Shown one piece after another: positions 33,212 through 42,565 of a DNA stretch of 64,000 bases. A program made the translations under genes and the position numbers. Positions within the stretch are counted from its first letter, which is position 1; each line of letters begins with the position of its first letter. The notes beneath the pieces are model-generated. The model ran no database searches and had not been told where the DNA came from. It worked only from the letters and a program-made list of their open reading frames with translations. Source of the stretch: SAR324 cluster bacterium (GTDB taxonomy: Bacteria > SAR324 > NAC60-12); NCBI GenBank assembly GCA_015231885.1, contig JADGAT010000002.1, positions 1-64,000 on the forward strand. The letters are read 5' to 3'.

Positions 33212-35965
33212 ATGAAGAATAAAAAAGAATCGCTATCCCCCAAAAAAAGTACTGAGGCCGTGCCGTCTGAAACTCCGATGATGCAGCAGTATAATGCCAT
33301 CAAACGGGAACATACGGACAAGGTTTTGTTTTTTAGGATGGGTGATTTTTATGAAATGTTTGGGGATGATGCCGTGTGTGCAGCCAAAGTCCTGCAGATT
33401 GCTCTCACATCCCGTGATAAAAAGAAAGAAAATGCGATTCCGATGTGCGGTATCCCATATCATGCTTATGAACAATACCTCAACAAATTGACAGCCGCCG
33501 GATACAAGGTTGCCATCTGCGAACAGATGGAAGATCCCTCACAAGCAAAAGGTATTGTCAAAAGAGAAGTAGTGCGGGTTGTGACTCCGGGAACTACAGT
33601 TTCTCCTCAATTGATCGTTCCAGACCGCAATCATTACCTGGTGGCAGTGCAGATCAAACTGCAGCATAAAAGGCTCGGAGTAGCGCTTGCTGATGTTTCG
33701 ACAGGAGAGTTTGAAATTATTGAGTTCGCTCTTGCTGAGATTTCCCGTTTCTATGATTTTATCTTTCAAATCGTTCCTCAGGAAATTCTTTTTGCTCAAA
33801 GCCGGACGAATGCGGAAACGGAGTTTTTGCAAAAATTAACCGAGCAGTTGGACCGATTATTGAAAAAAAATTCCCACAACCCCTCATTCAGTTTTCTTGA
33901 GCCTTATTATTTTGATCCGGATGCTGCAGAAAAATTACTAAAAGACCATTTTCAAACATTCAATCTTTCAGGTTTTGGAATCTCCTCTTTTAAGTGGGGT
34001 ATCGATGCTGCAGGTGCTTTGCTACGCTATTTAATGGAAACACAGAAGTGTGATCTGTGTCACTTGACCAGCATAAAACAGCACACGTTCGATCAGTTCA
34101 TGCTGCTGGATGAAACGACGATTTCCAACCTGGAGTTGTTTGAAAGTCATAGCGGCAATCCTTTGCACACCCTGTATGGGGTTCTCAAGCAAACCTCTAC
34201 GGCAATGGGGGCTCGACTGTTGAGGCAATGGTTACGGCAGCCATTACTGGATCTGGACGTCATCAACCAGCGCTATGACAGTATTGGAGAGTTTCATGAT
34301 AACTTTATTCTGTGTGAGGCTCTAAGGACACAATTGCAGCGGATACAGGATCTACCTCGGATTGCAGGACGCATCAGTCTTCCCGTCATTGGGATCAATG
34401 ACCTGATTGGCTTGAGAGAATCTCTTGTTCCGGTCACAGAGCTTCCTCAATTTATTCAGCATTTTCAATCGCCATTGCTGAAAGAAATTGTGGCGCAGTT
34501 TGATCCCTTAGGTGATGTATTGAAGCTGCTGCAGGAGCAGCTGCTGGAATTTCCCTCGACTAAACTGCGGGAAGGCGGGTTCATGGCTGATGGGATTTCC
34601 GGGGAACTGGATGAACTGCGTGATCTTTCCAAGAACACCAAACAGATCCTCAATCAGCTAGTGGAAAAGGAACGGGAAACCACTGGAGTCACCAACCTGA
34701 AAATTGGGTTCAACAAGGTTTTTGGATACTACCTGGAAGTCAGCAATGCCTATCGGCGAGAAATTCCGGAGTATTATATACGCAAGCAGACACTGGTCAA
34801 TGCGGAGCGTTACATCACTCCAGAGTTGAAGGAACTTGAAGAAAAGGTTTTAGGAGCCGAAGAACGTATTTGTGAATTAGAATATGAATTGTTTCAGAAG
34901 TTGAAACAATCGCTCATTGCACAAATTGCCCGCATTCAAAAAACCGCACAGGACATTGCTGTCATTGACTCGTTAGCCAGCTTTGCTTATGCTGCTGAAA
35001 ATAATAATTATGTCCGTCCTGCTCTGCATCCATTGAATGGCCCACGAAAGTTGATCCTTTCTGGAAGCCGGCATCCCGTCATAGAACAGATTGATTTTGA
35101 GGAACCCTTTGTGCCCAATGATGTAGGACTGGATGATGTGGATCAACAGATAATGCTGATTACAGGGCCCAACATGGCTGGTAAGTCAACGGTCATGCGA
35201 CAAGTTGCCTTGAATATTCTCATGGCTCAGTGTGGATGTTATATTCCTGTTAATTCTGGAGAATTTTCTATTGTGGATCGTGTGTTTACCCGTGTGGGAG
35301 CCTCAGATAATCTCAGCCGTGGAGAAAGCACCTTCATGGTAGAAATGAATGAAGCCTCTGCTATTCTCAATAGTGCCACCGATAGAAGCCTGATTATTTT
35401 GGATGAAATTGGGCGAGGGACCAGTACGTTTGATGGAATCAGCCTGGCATGGGCGATTGTCGAGCATCTCCATGAGCTGGGAGCCTTGACCATGTGTGCC
35501 ACTCACTATCATGAACTGACGGCCATTGCTCAGCAGCTGCTGCGGGTAAAAAACTTCAATATTCTGGTTACAGAGAAAGCTGATCATATTGTTTTCATGA
35601 GAAAAATTGTACCCGGAGAAGCCGATAAAAGCTATGGGGTGCATGTTGCCAAACTGGCGGGGTTGCCCTCCAGCATTATCGATCGGGCCATGGAAGTAAT
35701 GGATGAACTCGAATCATCCTCCCTAGAATCTCACCTTCCAAAACCAGCTGCAAGCCGTGCTTCTTCGAATGAGAGGGAGTCCAATGCACTTCAGGAGTCC
35801 AATTCTTCTTACGAGTCTTTTAATGCCAGTGTTCAATTGGATTTTTTTACTCCGGATTCTCCCTATGTCCAAGAACTCAAAGAACTCAATCTCAATAACA
35901 TGACCCCCCTCCAATCTTTGACGTATCTCCATGATCTGATCAATCGTATCAGACAGGGGACGTGA
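33212..35965 (+). CDS. mutS: DNA mismatch repair protein MutS
   Basis: MutS recognises mismatches and starts repair with MutL. The 917-residue protein contains the mismatch-binding Phe-x-Glu in GDFYEMFGDDA near the N-terminus, connector and lever domains, Walker A ITGPNMAGKST, SRGESTFMVEM, Walker B LIILDEIGRGTSTFDG, and the CATHYHELT motif. The C-terminal tail has a Ser/Asn-rich linker and a final helical clamp (MTPLQSLTYLHDLI) typical of tetramer-forming MutS. The gene appears monocistronic with its own promoter. Confidence 0.96.
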   Translation: MKNKKESLSPKKSTEAVPSETPMMQQYNAIKREHTDKVLFFRMGDFYEMFGDDAVCAAKVLQIALTSRDKKKENAIPMCGIPYHAYEQYLNKLTAAGYKVAICEQMEDPSQAKGIVKREVVRVVTPGTTVSPQLIVPDRNHYLVAVQIKLQHKRLGVALADVSTGEFEIIEFALAEISRFYDFIFQIVPQEILFAQSRTNAETEFLQKLTEQLDRLLKKNSHNPSFSFLEPYYFDPDAAEKLLKDHFQTFNLSGFGISSFKWGIDAAGALLRYLMETQKCDLCHLTSIKQHTFDQFMLLDETTISNLELFESHSGNPLHTLYGVLKQTSTAMGARLLRQWLRQPLLDLDVINQRYDSIGEFHDNFILCEALRTQLQRIQDLPRIAGRISLPVIGINDLIGLRESLVPVTELPQFIQHFQSPLLKEIVAQFDPLGDVLKLLQEQLLEFPSTKLREGGFMADGISGELDELRDLSKNTKQILNQLVEKERETTGVTNLKIGFNKVFGYYLEVSNAYRREIPEYYIRKQTLVNAERYITPELKELEEKVLGAEERICELEYELFQKLKQSLIAQIARIQKTAQDIAVIDSLASFAYAAENNNYVRPALHPLNGPRKLILSGSRHPVIEQIDFEEPFVPNDVGLDDVDQQIMLITGPNMAGKSTVMRQVALNILMAQCGCYIPVNSGEFSIVDRVFTRVGASDNLSRGESTFMVEMNEASAILNSATDRSLIILDEIGRGTSTFDGISLAWAIVEHLHELGALTMCATHYHELTAIAQQLLRVKNFNILVTEKADHIVFMRKIVPGEADKSYGVHVAKLAGLPSSIIDRAMEVMDELESSSLESHLPKPAASRASSNERESNALQESNSSYESFNASVQLDFFTPDSPYVQELKELNLNNMTPLQSLTYLHDLINRIRQGT

Positions 35966-36097
35966 TCCTTAGTAACACTCAAACAATACTTATTTTTTTA
36001 CAAAAACAGAAGCATAGCGGTTTTGAGAGAAACTCCTCCTTCTGCAATAGTCCAAACGGAGAATATTGCCCGACAATAACCCTCTGATTTTGAATAA

Positions 36098-36645
36098 TTA
36101 CTCACAATTGTTATGTTTTTTCCACATGCCCACACTGTGTCCTTCAGGAGGATGATCACATGGGTCTGTCGCCGTATAACCCCGCAATCTATTGTATTGC
36201 TGTATGCAGAGGAGTTAAAATTTTCGGAGTTGCTAAATGAGTAGATAAGTATACAAAGCGGAGCTGTGATGTTGTTTTTGCAATTTGCTGAAGCAATTTT
36301 TTCAAGCTAGCTGTGGTAATCATTTGATTTTCAAACGATTGATTCAACTGTTTTTCCAATTCGATTAGTTGTTTGCCCAATGGAATAGCAGAGGCTTTCA
36401 TGGACTCATAGAGCTTCTCAATGAAAGCAAGTGGGAAGGCCCGGGAATTCCATTCAATTCTGCTGTTTAGCCAACCCCCACCCCTTACCCTGCTCCAATT
36501 CAGCAATATCATCAGGGGATAAACTTTTGATAATCCGTTTTTCCTGTCCTGCATATTGAGAATGATGATGCGATTTGTTTGCAATTGCAGTGCAGGTCAG
36601 ACTCAAGATAATAAGAATTGTTGCAATTTCAGTTTTTTGTCTCAT
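36098..36645 (-). pseudogene. frameshifted Spy/CpxP-like periplasmic protein gene
   Basis: The start at 36645 has a good aaagga site and encodes a signal peptide (MRQKTEIATILIILSLTCTAIA) and YAGQEKRIIKSLSPDDI. After GKGWGLAK the frame stops; a one-base gain at the AAA run near 36466 would restore TAELNGIPGPSH. A second shift near 36420-36450 leads to MKASAIPLGKQLIELEKQL and QIAKTTSQLRFVYLSTH. A third near 36203 restores QQYNRLRGY and a tail ending MWKKHNNCE at 36098. Together the three pieces make a recognisable periplasmic Spy/metal-sensor-like protein, so this is a decayed gene. Confidence 0.7.
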
Positions 36646-36655
36646 GACTTTTCCT

Positions 36656-37480
36656 TTATTTTTTATACTCTTGATTCAGTTGAAACAATAGTCCATTTGT
36701 GCCTAACGAAATCTGTTCTTTTGAACGTCCAATTAACTCTCCTGGAGACGATTCAAAGGGTTGATTATTTTTATCGGTAATGATTCTGAGTGAATACTCT
36801 CCTTTTAGTCTTTGACCAGGCATCGCATCTTCTTGACCTATGCTGAAAGATTGATTATTTACAAATTGAGAAAGAATTTTGATGGCAACGGGCCTGCCTA
36901 TCGTAGCATCAAATAACATGATAATTAAGCGGTCAGATTCTTTCACGTGAGACAGTAAATCAGGTGCAACCGTTATTTTACCTTGAATCATTGTGGAAGG
37001 ATCTATTGTTTTTTTTGTACTTTTTAATAGTTCAGAAGGCAGTTCAAGAAATGGATAAGCAAGTGTGTAATTCACTTCTTTTGTTGACAGTGCAATTGGA
37101 GGTGTTAAATCACCTATCACCTCTCCATCTGCAGATTTTTTTAGTTGCCCGTCTTTATCCGATAAAATAAGCAGGCGATAACTTCCTTTAAGCTGAATAT
37201 TACCAATGGCGTGTTCTTGCCCAATATAGAAGGTCAAAGGAGGAACAAATGGAGTGATACTGTTAATTGCGACAGGCTGTAGAGTTTCAGAATCAAAAAG
37301 AAGAACGTGGACATTGTCTGCCCTCGATAGACCACCTACTCCAGGAGAAAGTCTCACCACTCCACTAATGCCCATTTTAATTTGTTGCTCATTACGTGCC
37401 AGTTCACGCCATAGTGCATACACAGTCAGACTAATAAAAACCAATAATCCAGAGATTAGAATTAATTTATTTTTGCTCAT
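36656..37480 (-). CDS. membrane-anchored protein with two CcmI C-terminal-like domains
   Basis: The 274-residue protein has one N-terminal transmembrane helix (residues 4-23) and two similar domains (about 36-125 and 160-258). Both share the pattern of opening ISGVV or IQGKI, then P-x-L/V, a VLLFD/IMLFD strand, RPVAI or QPVAI, F-x-IGQE and LKG-x-YRL. This pattern matches the C-terminal domain of the cytochrome c maturation factor CcmI/CycH (the V-x-G-x-V-x-L-x-P fold). The TPR part of CcmI is absent. It sits 11 bases upstream, on the same strand, of the Spy-like pseudogene. Export-linked metal or haem chemistry is a guess. Confidence 0.6.
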   Translation of the reverse strand: MSKNKLILISGLLVFISLTVYALWRELARNEQQIKMGISGVVRLSPGVGGLSRADNVHVLLFDSETLQPVAINSITPFVPPLTFYIGQEHAIGNIQLKGSYRLLILSDKDGQLKKSADGEVIGDLTPPIALSTKEVNYTLAYPFLELPSELLKSTKKTIDPSTMIQGKITVAPDLLSHVKESDRLIIMLFDATIGRPVAIKILSQFVNNQSFSIGQEDAMPGQRLKGEYSLRIITDKNNQPFESSPGELIGRSKEQISLGTNGLLFQLNQEYKK

Positions 37481-37518
37481 AGTGGAGTCCCCCTTATTCT
37501 TTATTGATTTATATTTTC

Positions 37519-37685
37519 TTAGACCTTATCCATCCAATCGTTGATTTGCTTTCTTTCTCTTTCAGTTAGTGCAGAACCACGATGAAGCAGTGTATAACTT
37601 AATGAAGGCATATAGATCCTTCAAGAAACGTTTCCTGTAAACTTTTAAAATCTTCAACAGGTGAACCTGGCCACCAAAAGGAAAA
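37519..37685 (-). pseudogene. 3' remnant of a haem-binding-domain protein
   Basis: Directly after the methyltransferase stop, one frame reads WWPGSPVEDFKSLQETFLEG and stops at CLH. A one-base shift near 37610 continues MPSLSYTLLHRGSALTERERKQ and INDWMDKV to a stop at 37519. The pattern of P-x-SYTLLH followed by LT-x-x-E-x-x-x-I-x-x-W is typical of the end of haem-binding-domain or cytochrome-like proteins. The 5' part is missing. It lies upstream of the CcmI-like gene, supporting a once larger periplasmic redox cluster. Confidence 0.45.
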
Positions 37686-39002
37686 TCATCGGCCTTCTGT
37701 AACAACGTGAAGCGAAGTTGCTTTACGATCAAGAATAGTCAGAAATTCAATGTGAGGAGTGGCTGGAAAAAAATTATAAATTTTTGTAAAAACAATATTG
37801 TATTCAAAACAAAGTAACCTCAAATCACGGGCGCAGGTAGAAATATTGCAGGAGAGATAGACAATCCTTTTTGGCTTTTTTATGCGTAATGCATTGATCA
37901 CTTTGTGATGGATTCCAGCACGGGGAGGATCCAGAATAACGACCTTATCGCTATCAATGTAATTCAGCAGCTTTTCTGCTTTATTGCAATGAGCAGAAAA
38001 GTCAGGAAGCCCATTATGCCGAATATTTTTCTGTGCATAAAAAATCGATTCTTCGCCAACATCAACCATCACACAGCTTTTGACAACATCAGAAACGGCG
38101 ATGCCAATCGATCCCACACCACAGTAGTAATCCAATATATCTTCTCCTTCAACAAATGGATGCATATCTTTCAGTACTCTTTCAAACAAATGGACATTTA
38201 CCTGAAAAAAGCTCATGGGACCAAACTGCAGCTGCTTGTTGTTGATGGTCTCTGTGATATAGGGAGATCCCAATTGATGTAGAGTACGCGTAGGAACTGA
38301 TGCAGGGCTCTTCGGATTGGAAAAATATACCGTAAAACCTTGTAATTGGTCATCTAGTTGTATTCCCGGCAGCGCCGGAAAATTTGGACCTTTGACAAAT
38401 AAAGCGACAATGGTTTGATCAATCCGGTTGCTACGCAGAATGACCGCTTTTAATGAAGCTTCTGAGATGCTCTGTTGGTTCAATTCCTGGATAAGAAGCT
38501 CTGCTTGTTGATTGATGGAAGAATGGGCAAGAACGCAATGAGGAATGGGTTGTCTCTGTTTTTGCCCTCGCTTGAAAAATGCTAGAGAGACTTGATTTTC
38601 TGATTCAGTAAAGCTGAATTCTATCTTATTTCGGTAATGCAGCCGTTCTGGACCGGAGACTATTTCCAGATCTTCTAAATCAATTTCTCCAATGGTTTGG
38701 AAAACCTCTTGCGTGATTGCTTGTTTCCAATAATTTTCTTGTTCAAAAGAAAGAATCTGCCAGGGACTGCAGGATAAATAATGCTCCTCTAATGCCTCCT
38801 GGCGGAAGGGTGATGGTGTGATGATGGTGGTCGCAATTGCTTCTGAATAATCTTTTTTATCTTTGATAACCGAGGCCTCTATGGTTTCACCCGGTAAAGC
38901 ATTACACACAAAGATTACTTTTTTATTGTAACGTCCAAGGCCATATCCTCCAAAAACTAATTTTTCAATCTCACATTCAATGGTTTGTCCTTTGAGCTTC
39001 AT
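37686..39002 (-). CDS. class I SAM-dependent RNA (uracil-5) methyltransferase, TrmA/RlmD family
   Basis: The 438-residue enzyme starts with a TRAM RNA-binding domain (residues 1-60: IECEIEKLVFGGYGLGR), followed by a central domain and a Rossmann methyltransferase. Its motifs are YYCGVGSIGIAVSD, VVILDPPRAGIHH and the catalytic cysteine in IVYLSCNIST. It methylates uracil C5 in 23S rRNA or tRNA. The four-cysteine iron-sulphur motif of E. coli RlmD is not evident (only HYLSCSPWQ remains), so the exact target is uncertain. The start overlaps the upstream lipoprotein gene by 4 bases. Confidence 0.88.
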   Translation of the reverse strand: MKLKGQTIECEIEKLVFGGYGLGRYNKKVIFVCNALPGETIEASVIKDKKDYSEAIATTIITPSPFRQEALEEHYLSCSPWQILSFEQENYWKQAITQEVFQTIGEIDLEDLEIVSGPERLHYRNKIEFSFTESENQVSLAFFKRGQKQRQPIPHCVLAHSSINQQAELLIQELNQQSISEASLKAVILRSNRIDQTIVALFVKGPNFPALPGIQLDDQLQGFTVYFSNPKSPASVPTRTLHQLGSPYITETINNKQLQFGPMSFFQVNVHLFERVLKDMHPFVEGEDILDYYCGVGSIGIAVSDVVKSCVMVDVGEESIFYAQKNIRHNGLPDFSAHCNKAEKLLNYIDSDKVVILDPPRAGIHHKVINALRIKKPKRIVYLSCNISTCARDLRLLCFEYNIVFTKIYNFFPATPHIEFLTILDRKATSLHVVTEGR

Positions 39003-39613
39003 GCCTGCTTTGCTGTGAATTGTACCTGGACGTTTTTGGGGCCTTTGACATCGTCGTAATTGATGCGCAATTGCAGCACTTTATAATTTTTTTTTGAGAA
39101 AAATAAATAACGGGCAGGATCAATAGATTCTTTGGGCTTCATGATTCGTTGTTCGCGTTGAATGGTGACCTTGCGTGCTCGATCTGGATCTTCAACGGCG
39201 ACCCTTTTTCCTTTAACGTATTCGGCATGAGAGATGAGTGCTGCCCGCTCCAGGGGTGTGCCTTCGGCAAGATGGGAAAGGGGGGATTTTTTGAGGTCAA
39301 ATGGATTTTGATCAAAGCCCTGCAGATACGTATCATGTGTCAGCAGCTCTATTGGCATGATTTTTTCAATTTCTTTAGACAACATGTTACTGTCATCCAA
39401 TTGCTGATTGTTTTCGTCTAACACTTCTAATGATTTGATCGTAATAGGCTGGTCCGATAAATTTGTGAATGTGAAAAGAAAATAGTAGACATTAAAGTCT
39501 TGGAATTCATGCGTTGTGAGTGAGGTGGTTTTCAATTCGGGGACTTTTTCACACCCTCCAATCATGAAGGATACAATCAAAAAAATAATCAAGGACAATC
39601 GTTTGATATACAT
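38999..39613 (-). CDS. outer-surface lipoprotein of unknown function
   Basis: The 204-residue protein has a lipoprotein signal peptide with lipobox IGGC (cysteine at about residue 21). The mature part contains a beta-rich stretch (YYFLFTFTNLSDQPITIKSL), suggestive of an immunoglobulin-like fold, and a basic, proline-containing C-terminal half. It overlaps the downstream methyltransferase gene by 4 bases, so the two are translationally coupled although functionally unrelated. I recognise no family. Confidence 0.7.
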   Translation of the reverse strand: MYIKRLSLIIFLIVSFMIGGCEKVPELKTTSLTTHEFQDFNVYYFLFTFTNLSDQPITIKSLEVLDENNQQLDDSNMLSKEIEKIMPIELLTHDTYLQGFDQNPFDLKKSPLSHLAEGTPLERAALISHAEYVKGKRVAVEDPDRARKVTIQREQRIMKPKESIDPARYLFFSKKNYKVLQLRINYDDVKGPKNVQVQFTAKQA

Positions 39614-39679
39614 ATCTGTTTATGGTTTCTTTTCTGCAGAGAAGTTAATAAATTGAACGGTTTATGACGTTGAGGGATT

Positions 39680-39695
39680 CATACAATATTGTATG
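39680..39695. promoter_or_regulatory. 16-bp perfect palindrome
   Basis: CATACAATATTGTATG is perfectly self-complementary and sits 67 bases upstream of the lipoprotein start on the minus strand, just after the CheY-like gene. It fits a dimeric-regulator operator. Confidence 0.35.
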
Positions 39696-39709
39696 GAACA
39701 GGAGTTCGG

Positions 39710-40081
39710 CTAGATGTTTAAAGATTCCAAAACCTCAGCCAGTCTTGGAGGGGCAATCGGTTTTCCCAGAATAGCTTTGGCGCCCAGCTTCGTCAGCTGA
39801 GCGGATCTGGCTTCGTTATTGGCACTGGTAACAAAAATGACCGGGATATCTTGCAGTACTGATGACTTCCTCATCCATTTGATCAGACCTTCCCCATCCA
39901 TTAAGGGCATGTTCAAATCAGCAATGACCAGATCAGCAGTCTTCTTTTTCAACTCTGCCAGAGCTTCTTTTCCATTACCGGCCTCCATGAATTCTTTATC
40001 CGCATATCCTGCAATTTCCAGACAGCGGCGAATCAGCATCCGGGCTACTTTTGAATCATCAACGATCAAGATCCGTTCCAT
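39710..40081 (-). CDS. CheY-like single-domain response regulator
   Basis: This lone receiver domain has the acidic pair in ILIVDDSK, phosphoacceptor aspartate in LVIADLNMP, switch Ser/Thr in IFVTSANN and the conserved lysine in ILGKPIAP. The ATG at 40081 (MERILIVDD) is chosen over one 30 bases upstream because it matches receiver starts; the protein is then 123 residues. It follows cheA on the same strand by about 50 bases and is the likely phosphate acceptor of that kinase. Confidence 0.9.
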   Translation of the reverse strand: MERILIVDDSKVARMLIRRCLEIAGYADKEFMEAGNGKEALAELKKKTADLVIADLNMPLMDGEGLIKWMRKSSVLQDIPVIFVTSANNEARSAQLTKLGAKAILGKPIAPPRLAEVLESLNI

Positions 40082-40132
40082 GACTTTCGTGTTGATTGGA
40101 CGTGCAAACAAAAAGTTAAAAAGTGATTTTTT

Positions 40133-42511
40133 TTAAGCATGAATGATGCTGACTACATCTAAAATCAGACTGATATCACCATCCCCTAAGATAGTACAGC
40201 CCGCCAGGTGAGGCAAGTCCCCAAAGTATTTGGGAAGTCCTTTTACCACAACCTGCCTTTCTCCAACAACTTCGTCGACAAACAGACTGATCCGCTGGTC
40301 TGCATCTTCGACCACAATGACAATACCTTCTGTCAGATCTGTAGAATCCGGATCGAGTTGATGCAGTGTATGAAGACGGACGACCGGAATCAATTCGTCA
40401 CGAATTTGAATCATTTCAGCGCCATCAGTTGTTGTTGTAATAGAACCAGTTTTGGGTTGCAGCGATTCTCGAATTCCGATGATCGGAATGACATAAATGG
40501 AATGTCCCACACGAATCAGCATGCCATCGACAATAGCAAGTGTTAGTGGAATTCTCAGAATAAATTTTGATCCACTTCCTGGAGTAGAGGTGACATCAAT
40601 GCGGCCATGCAGTTTTTCTATATTTCTCTTGACCACATCCATGCCCACACCGCGTCCTGAAAAATCGGTTACTTGTTCGGCAGTAGAAAAGCCCGGGGCA
40701 AAAACCATTTTCCATATGTCACTATCGGGTGGGTCGGCATCCGGTTCAATCAACCCTTTGCTGATGGCACGTTCCATTATTTTTTTCCGATTCAACCCCC
40801 GACCATCATCACTGATAGTAATCCAAATTTCATTTCCTGAATGTTTGGCCTCCAGGAGGATTAGCCCTGTTTTCGGTTTGTTTGCTGCAGCGCGCTCTTC
40901 GGGGGTGTCGATTCCATGATCTACAGCGTTACGAATGATATGAAGGAGAGGGTCTGCAATTTGTTCAACAACGGTACGATCGACTTCGGTTTCCTCTCCA
41001 ACTAGCTCCAACTTCACATCTTTGCTCACTTTCTTGGACACATCGTGCACCACTCGGATCATTTTGCGGAAAGTTCCAGAGATGGGCAGCATTCTCATTG
41101 ACATGGCCACTTCTTGTAGGTCTCTCACATTTTTATTGAGCTGACGGGTCGCTTTGACAAAACGTTCCAGGTTTAAACCTTCCAAATCTGGGTTATGAGC
41201 AACCATTGCTTCAGAAATGACCAATTCTCCAACTAAGTTGATCAATTGATCCACTTTATCGATGCTGACCCTGATATCAGGTTGCTTCAGCATACGTGTC
41301 CCTGCCGTTTTTTTTGCCCCTTCTTCTGAAGATTTAGAGGGTTTTGACGGGGGTGGTGTTTGAGATTGCACCGGGTGAGAAGCGGCCTCTGTAGGAGGTT
41401 GTGGAGGTGACGAAATCACTTTTTTCTCTGGAGAAGGCAGAGGGTTTTCAACAGTTGGGCTCGGTTCTGGTAATGCCTGCACTGGTTCAGGCGCGGGAGA
41501 CAGTTCTTGTCCAGCCGATTCTGATACGGGTATCGGCTTGCCCTCAACAATTGCAACCAGCTGCTTTAAAATCCCGTCATATCCGGGCAATTCCAGCTGC
41601 TGTTTCTCAGCCACTGATTTAATGCCGTGGCGTAAAGTATCAATGACCTTCAGCATGACCTGAATCACATCCTCCTGAATCAACTTCCCTTCTTTCATTT
41701 CAGCAAGAATGGATTCCGTCTTATGGCTCATTTGCTCAATTTGGACCAGCCCTAAAAATCCGGAATTGCCTTTCAAGGTGTGGATGTTGCGAAACGCCGT
41801 TTCGATGTATTCAGCAGAATCCCCATCATTGCCCAGCTTTTCTAACACCAGCAGTGATCCCTCTGCCCCTTCTAACTGCTCCATGGCTTCCTGAATATAA
41901 CTCTGCATCATTTCTGGAGTGAGCAGAAGTTCGGCAATATCAAAAACTTCTTCAGCGGCAGGTTCAGGTGGAGCAACCTCTTGTATTTCCGGTTGTGGTA
42001 CAGGCATTTCTTCCTCTGGGGGCAAAACGGCACTGTTTTCTAAAGGAGTTTCCATAGCAGGTTCTGGTTGTGGTGATGGCTCTGCGAAAGTTATTGGATC
42101 TTGATTTAATTTACTAATGTTGCGTTCTAACTCTTTAATTATGATTTCTGCTTCTGACTCAAACCCCTTATCTTCAAATGAAGTTTCCACGGCTTCCATC
42201 ATCTCGCGGAGCAAATCAGTCGTTTTGGTTAAGGTATCGACACACTCAGGGTCTTGAATGGAGGGATCTTTCCGATAAAGCTGGAGAAGGGTTTCTGCCG
42301 TGTGCGTAACGACTTTGATGGTATCTAAATTAAGAAAACCCGCTCCCCCTTTGAGTGTATGGAATAGACGGAAAGTTGTGTTGACTGAATCGAGCCTTTC
42401 TTCTTCTTCCTGTTCTTCCCCCAGCCCGATTAGCATAGGCTCTACAGTATCTAGCATATCCTGACTTTCTGCGATGAAGTCAAGTATCATTTCTTGTTGT
42501 TCAGCATCCAT
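40133..42511 (-). CDS. cheA: chemotaxis-type histidine kinase CheA
   Basis: This 792-residue kinase has two Hpt domains with phosphorylatable histidines H51 (FHTLKGGAGF) and H244 (IHTLKGNSGF). A Pro/Glu-rich linker, dimerisation domain, ATPase (HIIRNAVDHGIDTPEERA, DDGRGLN, GRGVGMDVV) and C-terminal CheW-like domain follow. There is no obvious CheY/CheB-binding P2 domain between the Hpts and the linker. Two Hpt domains point to the type-IV-pili or alternative-function class rather than classical flagellar chemotaxis. It lies between an unknown gene and a CheY-like regulator; no receptor, CheW or CheB is present here. Confidence 0.93.
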   Translation of the reverse strand: MDAEQQEMILDFIAESQDMLDTVEPMLIGLGEEQEEEERLDSVNTTFRLFHTLKGGAGFLNLDTIKVVTHTAETLLQLYRKDPSIQDPECVDTLTKTTDLLREMMEAVETSFEDKGFESEAEIIIKELERNISKLNQDPITFAEPSPQPEPAMETPLENSAVLPPEEEMPVPQPEIQEVAPPEPAAEEVFDIAELLLTPEMMQSYIQEAMEQLEGAEGSLLVLEKLGNDGDSAEYIETAFRNIHTLKGNSGFLGLVQIEQMSHKTESILAEMKEGKLIQEDVIQVMLKVIDTLRHGIKSVAEKQQLELPGYDGILKQLVAIVEGKPIPVSESAGQELSPAPEPVQALPEPSPTVENPLPSPEKKVISSPPQPPTEAASHPVQSQTPPPSKPSKSSEEGAKKTAGTRMLKQPDIRVSIDKVDQLINLVGELVISEAMVAHNPDLEGLNLERFVKATRQLNKNVRDLQEVAMSMRMLPISGTFRKMIRVVHDVSKKVSKDVKLELVGEETEVDRTVVEQIADPLLHIIRNAVDHGIDTPEERAAANKPKTGLILLEAKHSGNEIWITISDDGRGLNRKKIMERAISKGLIEPDADPPDSDIWKMVFAPGFSTAEQVTDFSGRGVGMDVVKRNIEKLHGRIDVTSTPGSGSKFILRIPLTLAIVDGMLIRVGHSIYVIPIIGIRESLQPKTGSITTTTDGAEMIQIRDELIPVVRLHTLHQLDPDSTDLTEGIVIVVEDADQRISLFVDEVVGERQVVVKGLPKYFGDLPHLAGCTILGDGDISLILDVVSIIHA

Positions 42512-42565
42512 TGAACTTACTTACCTATAGGTCAAAATTAGGTTATTGGCAGACGCAGCATGTCG

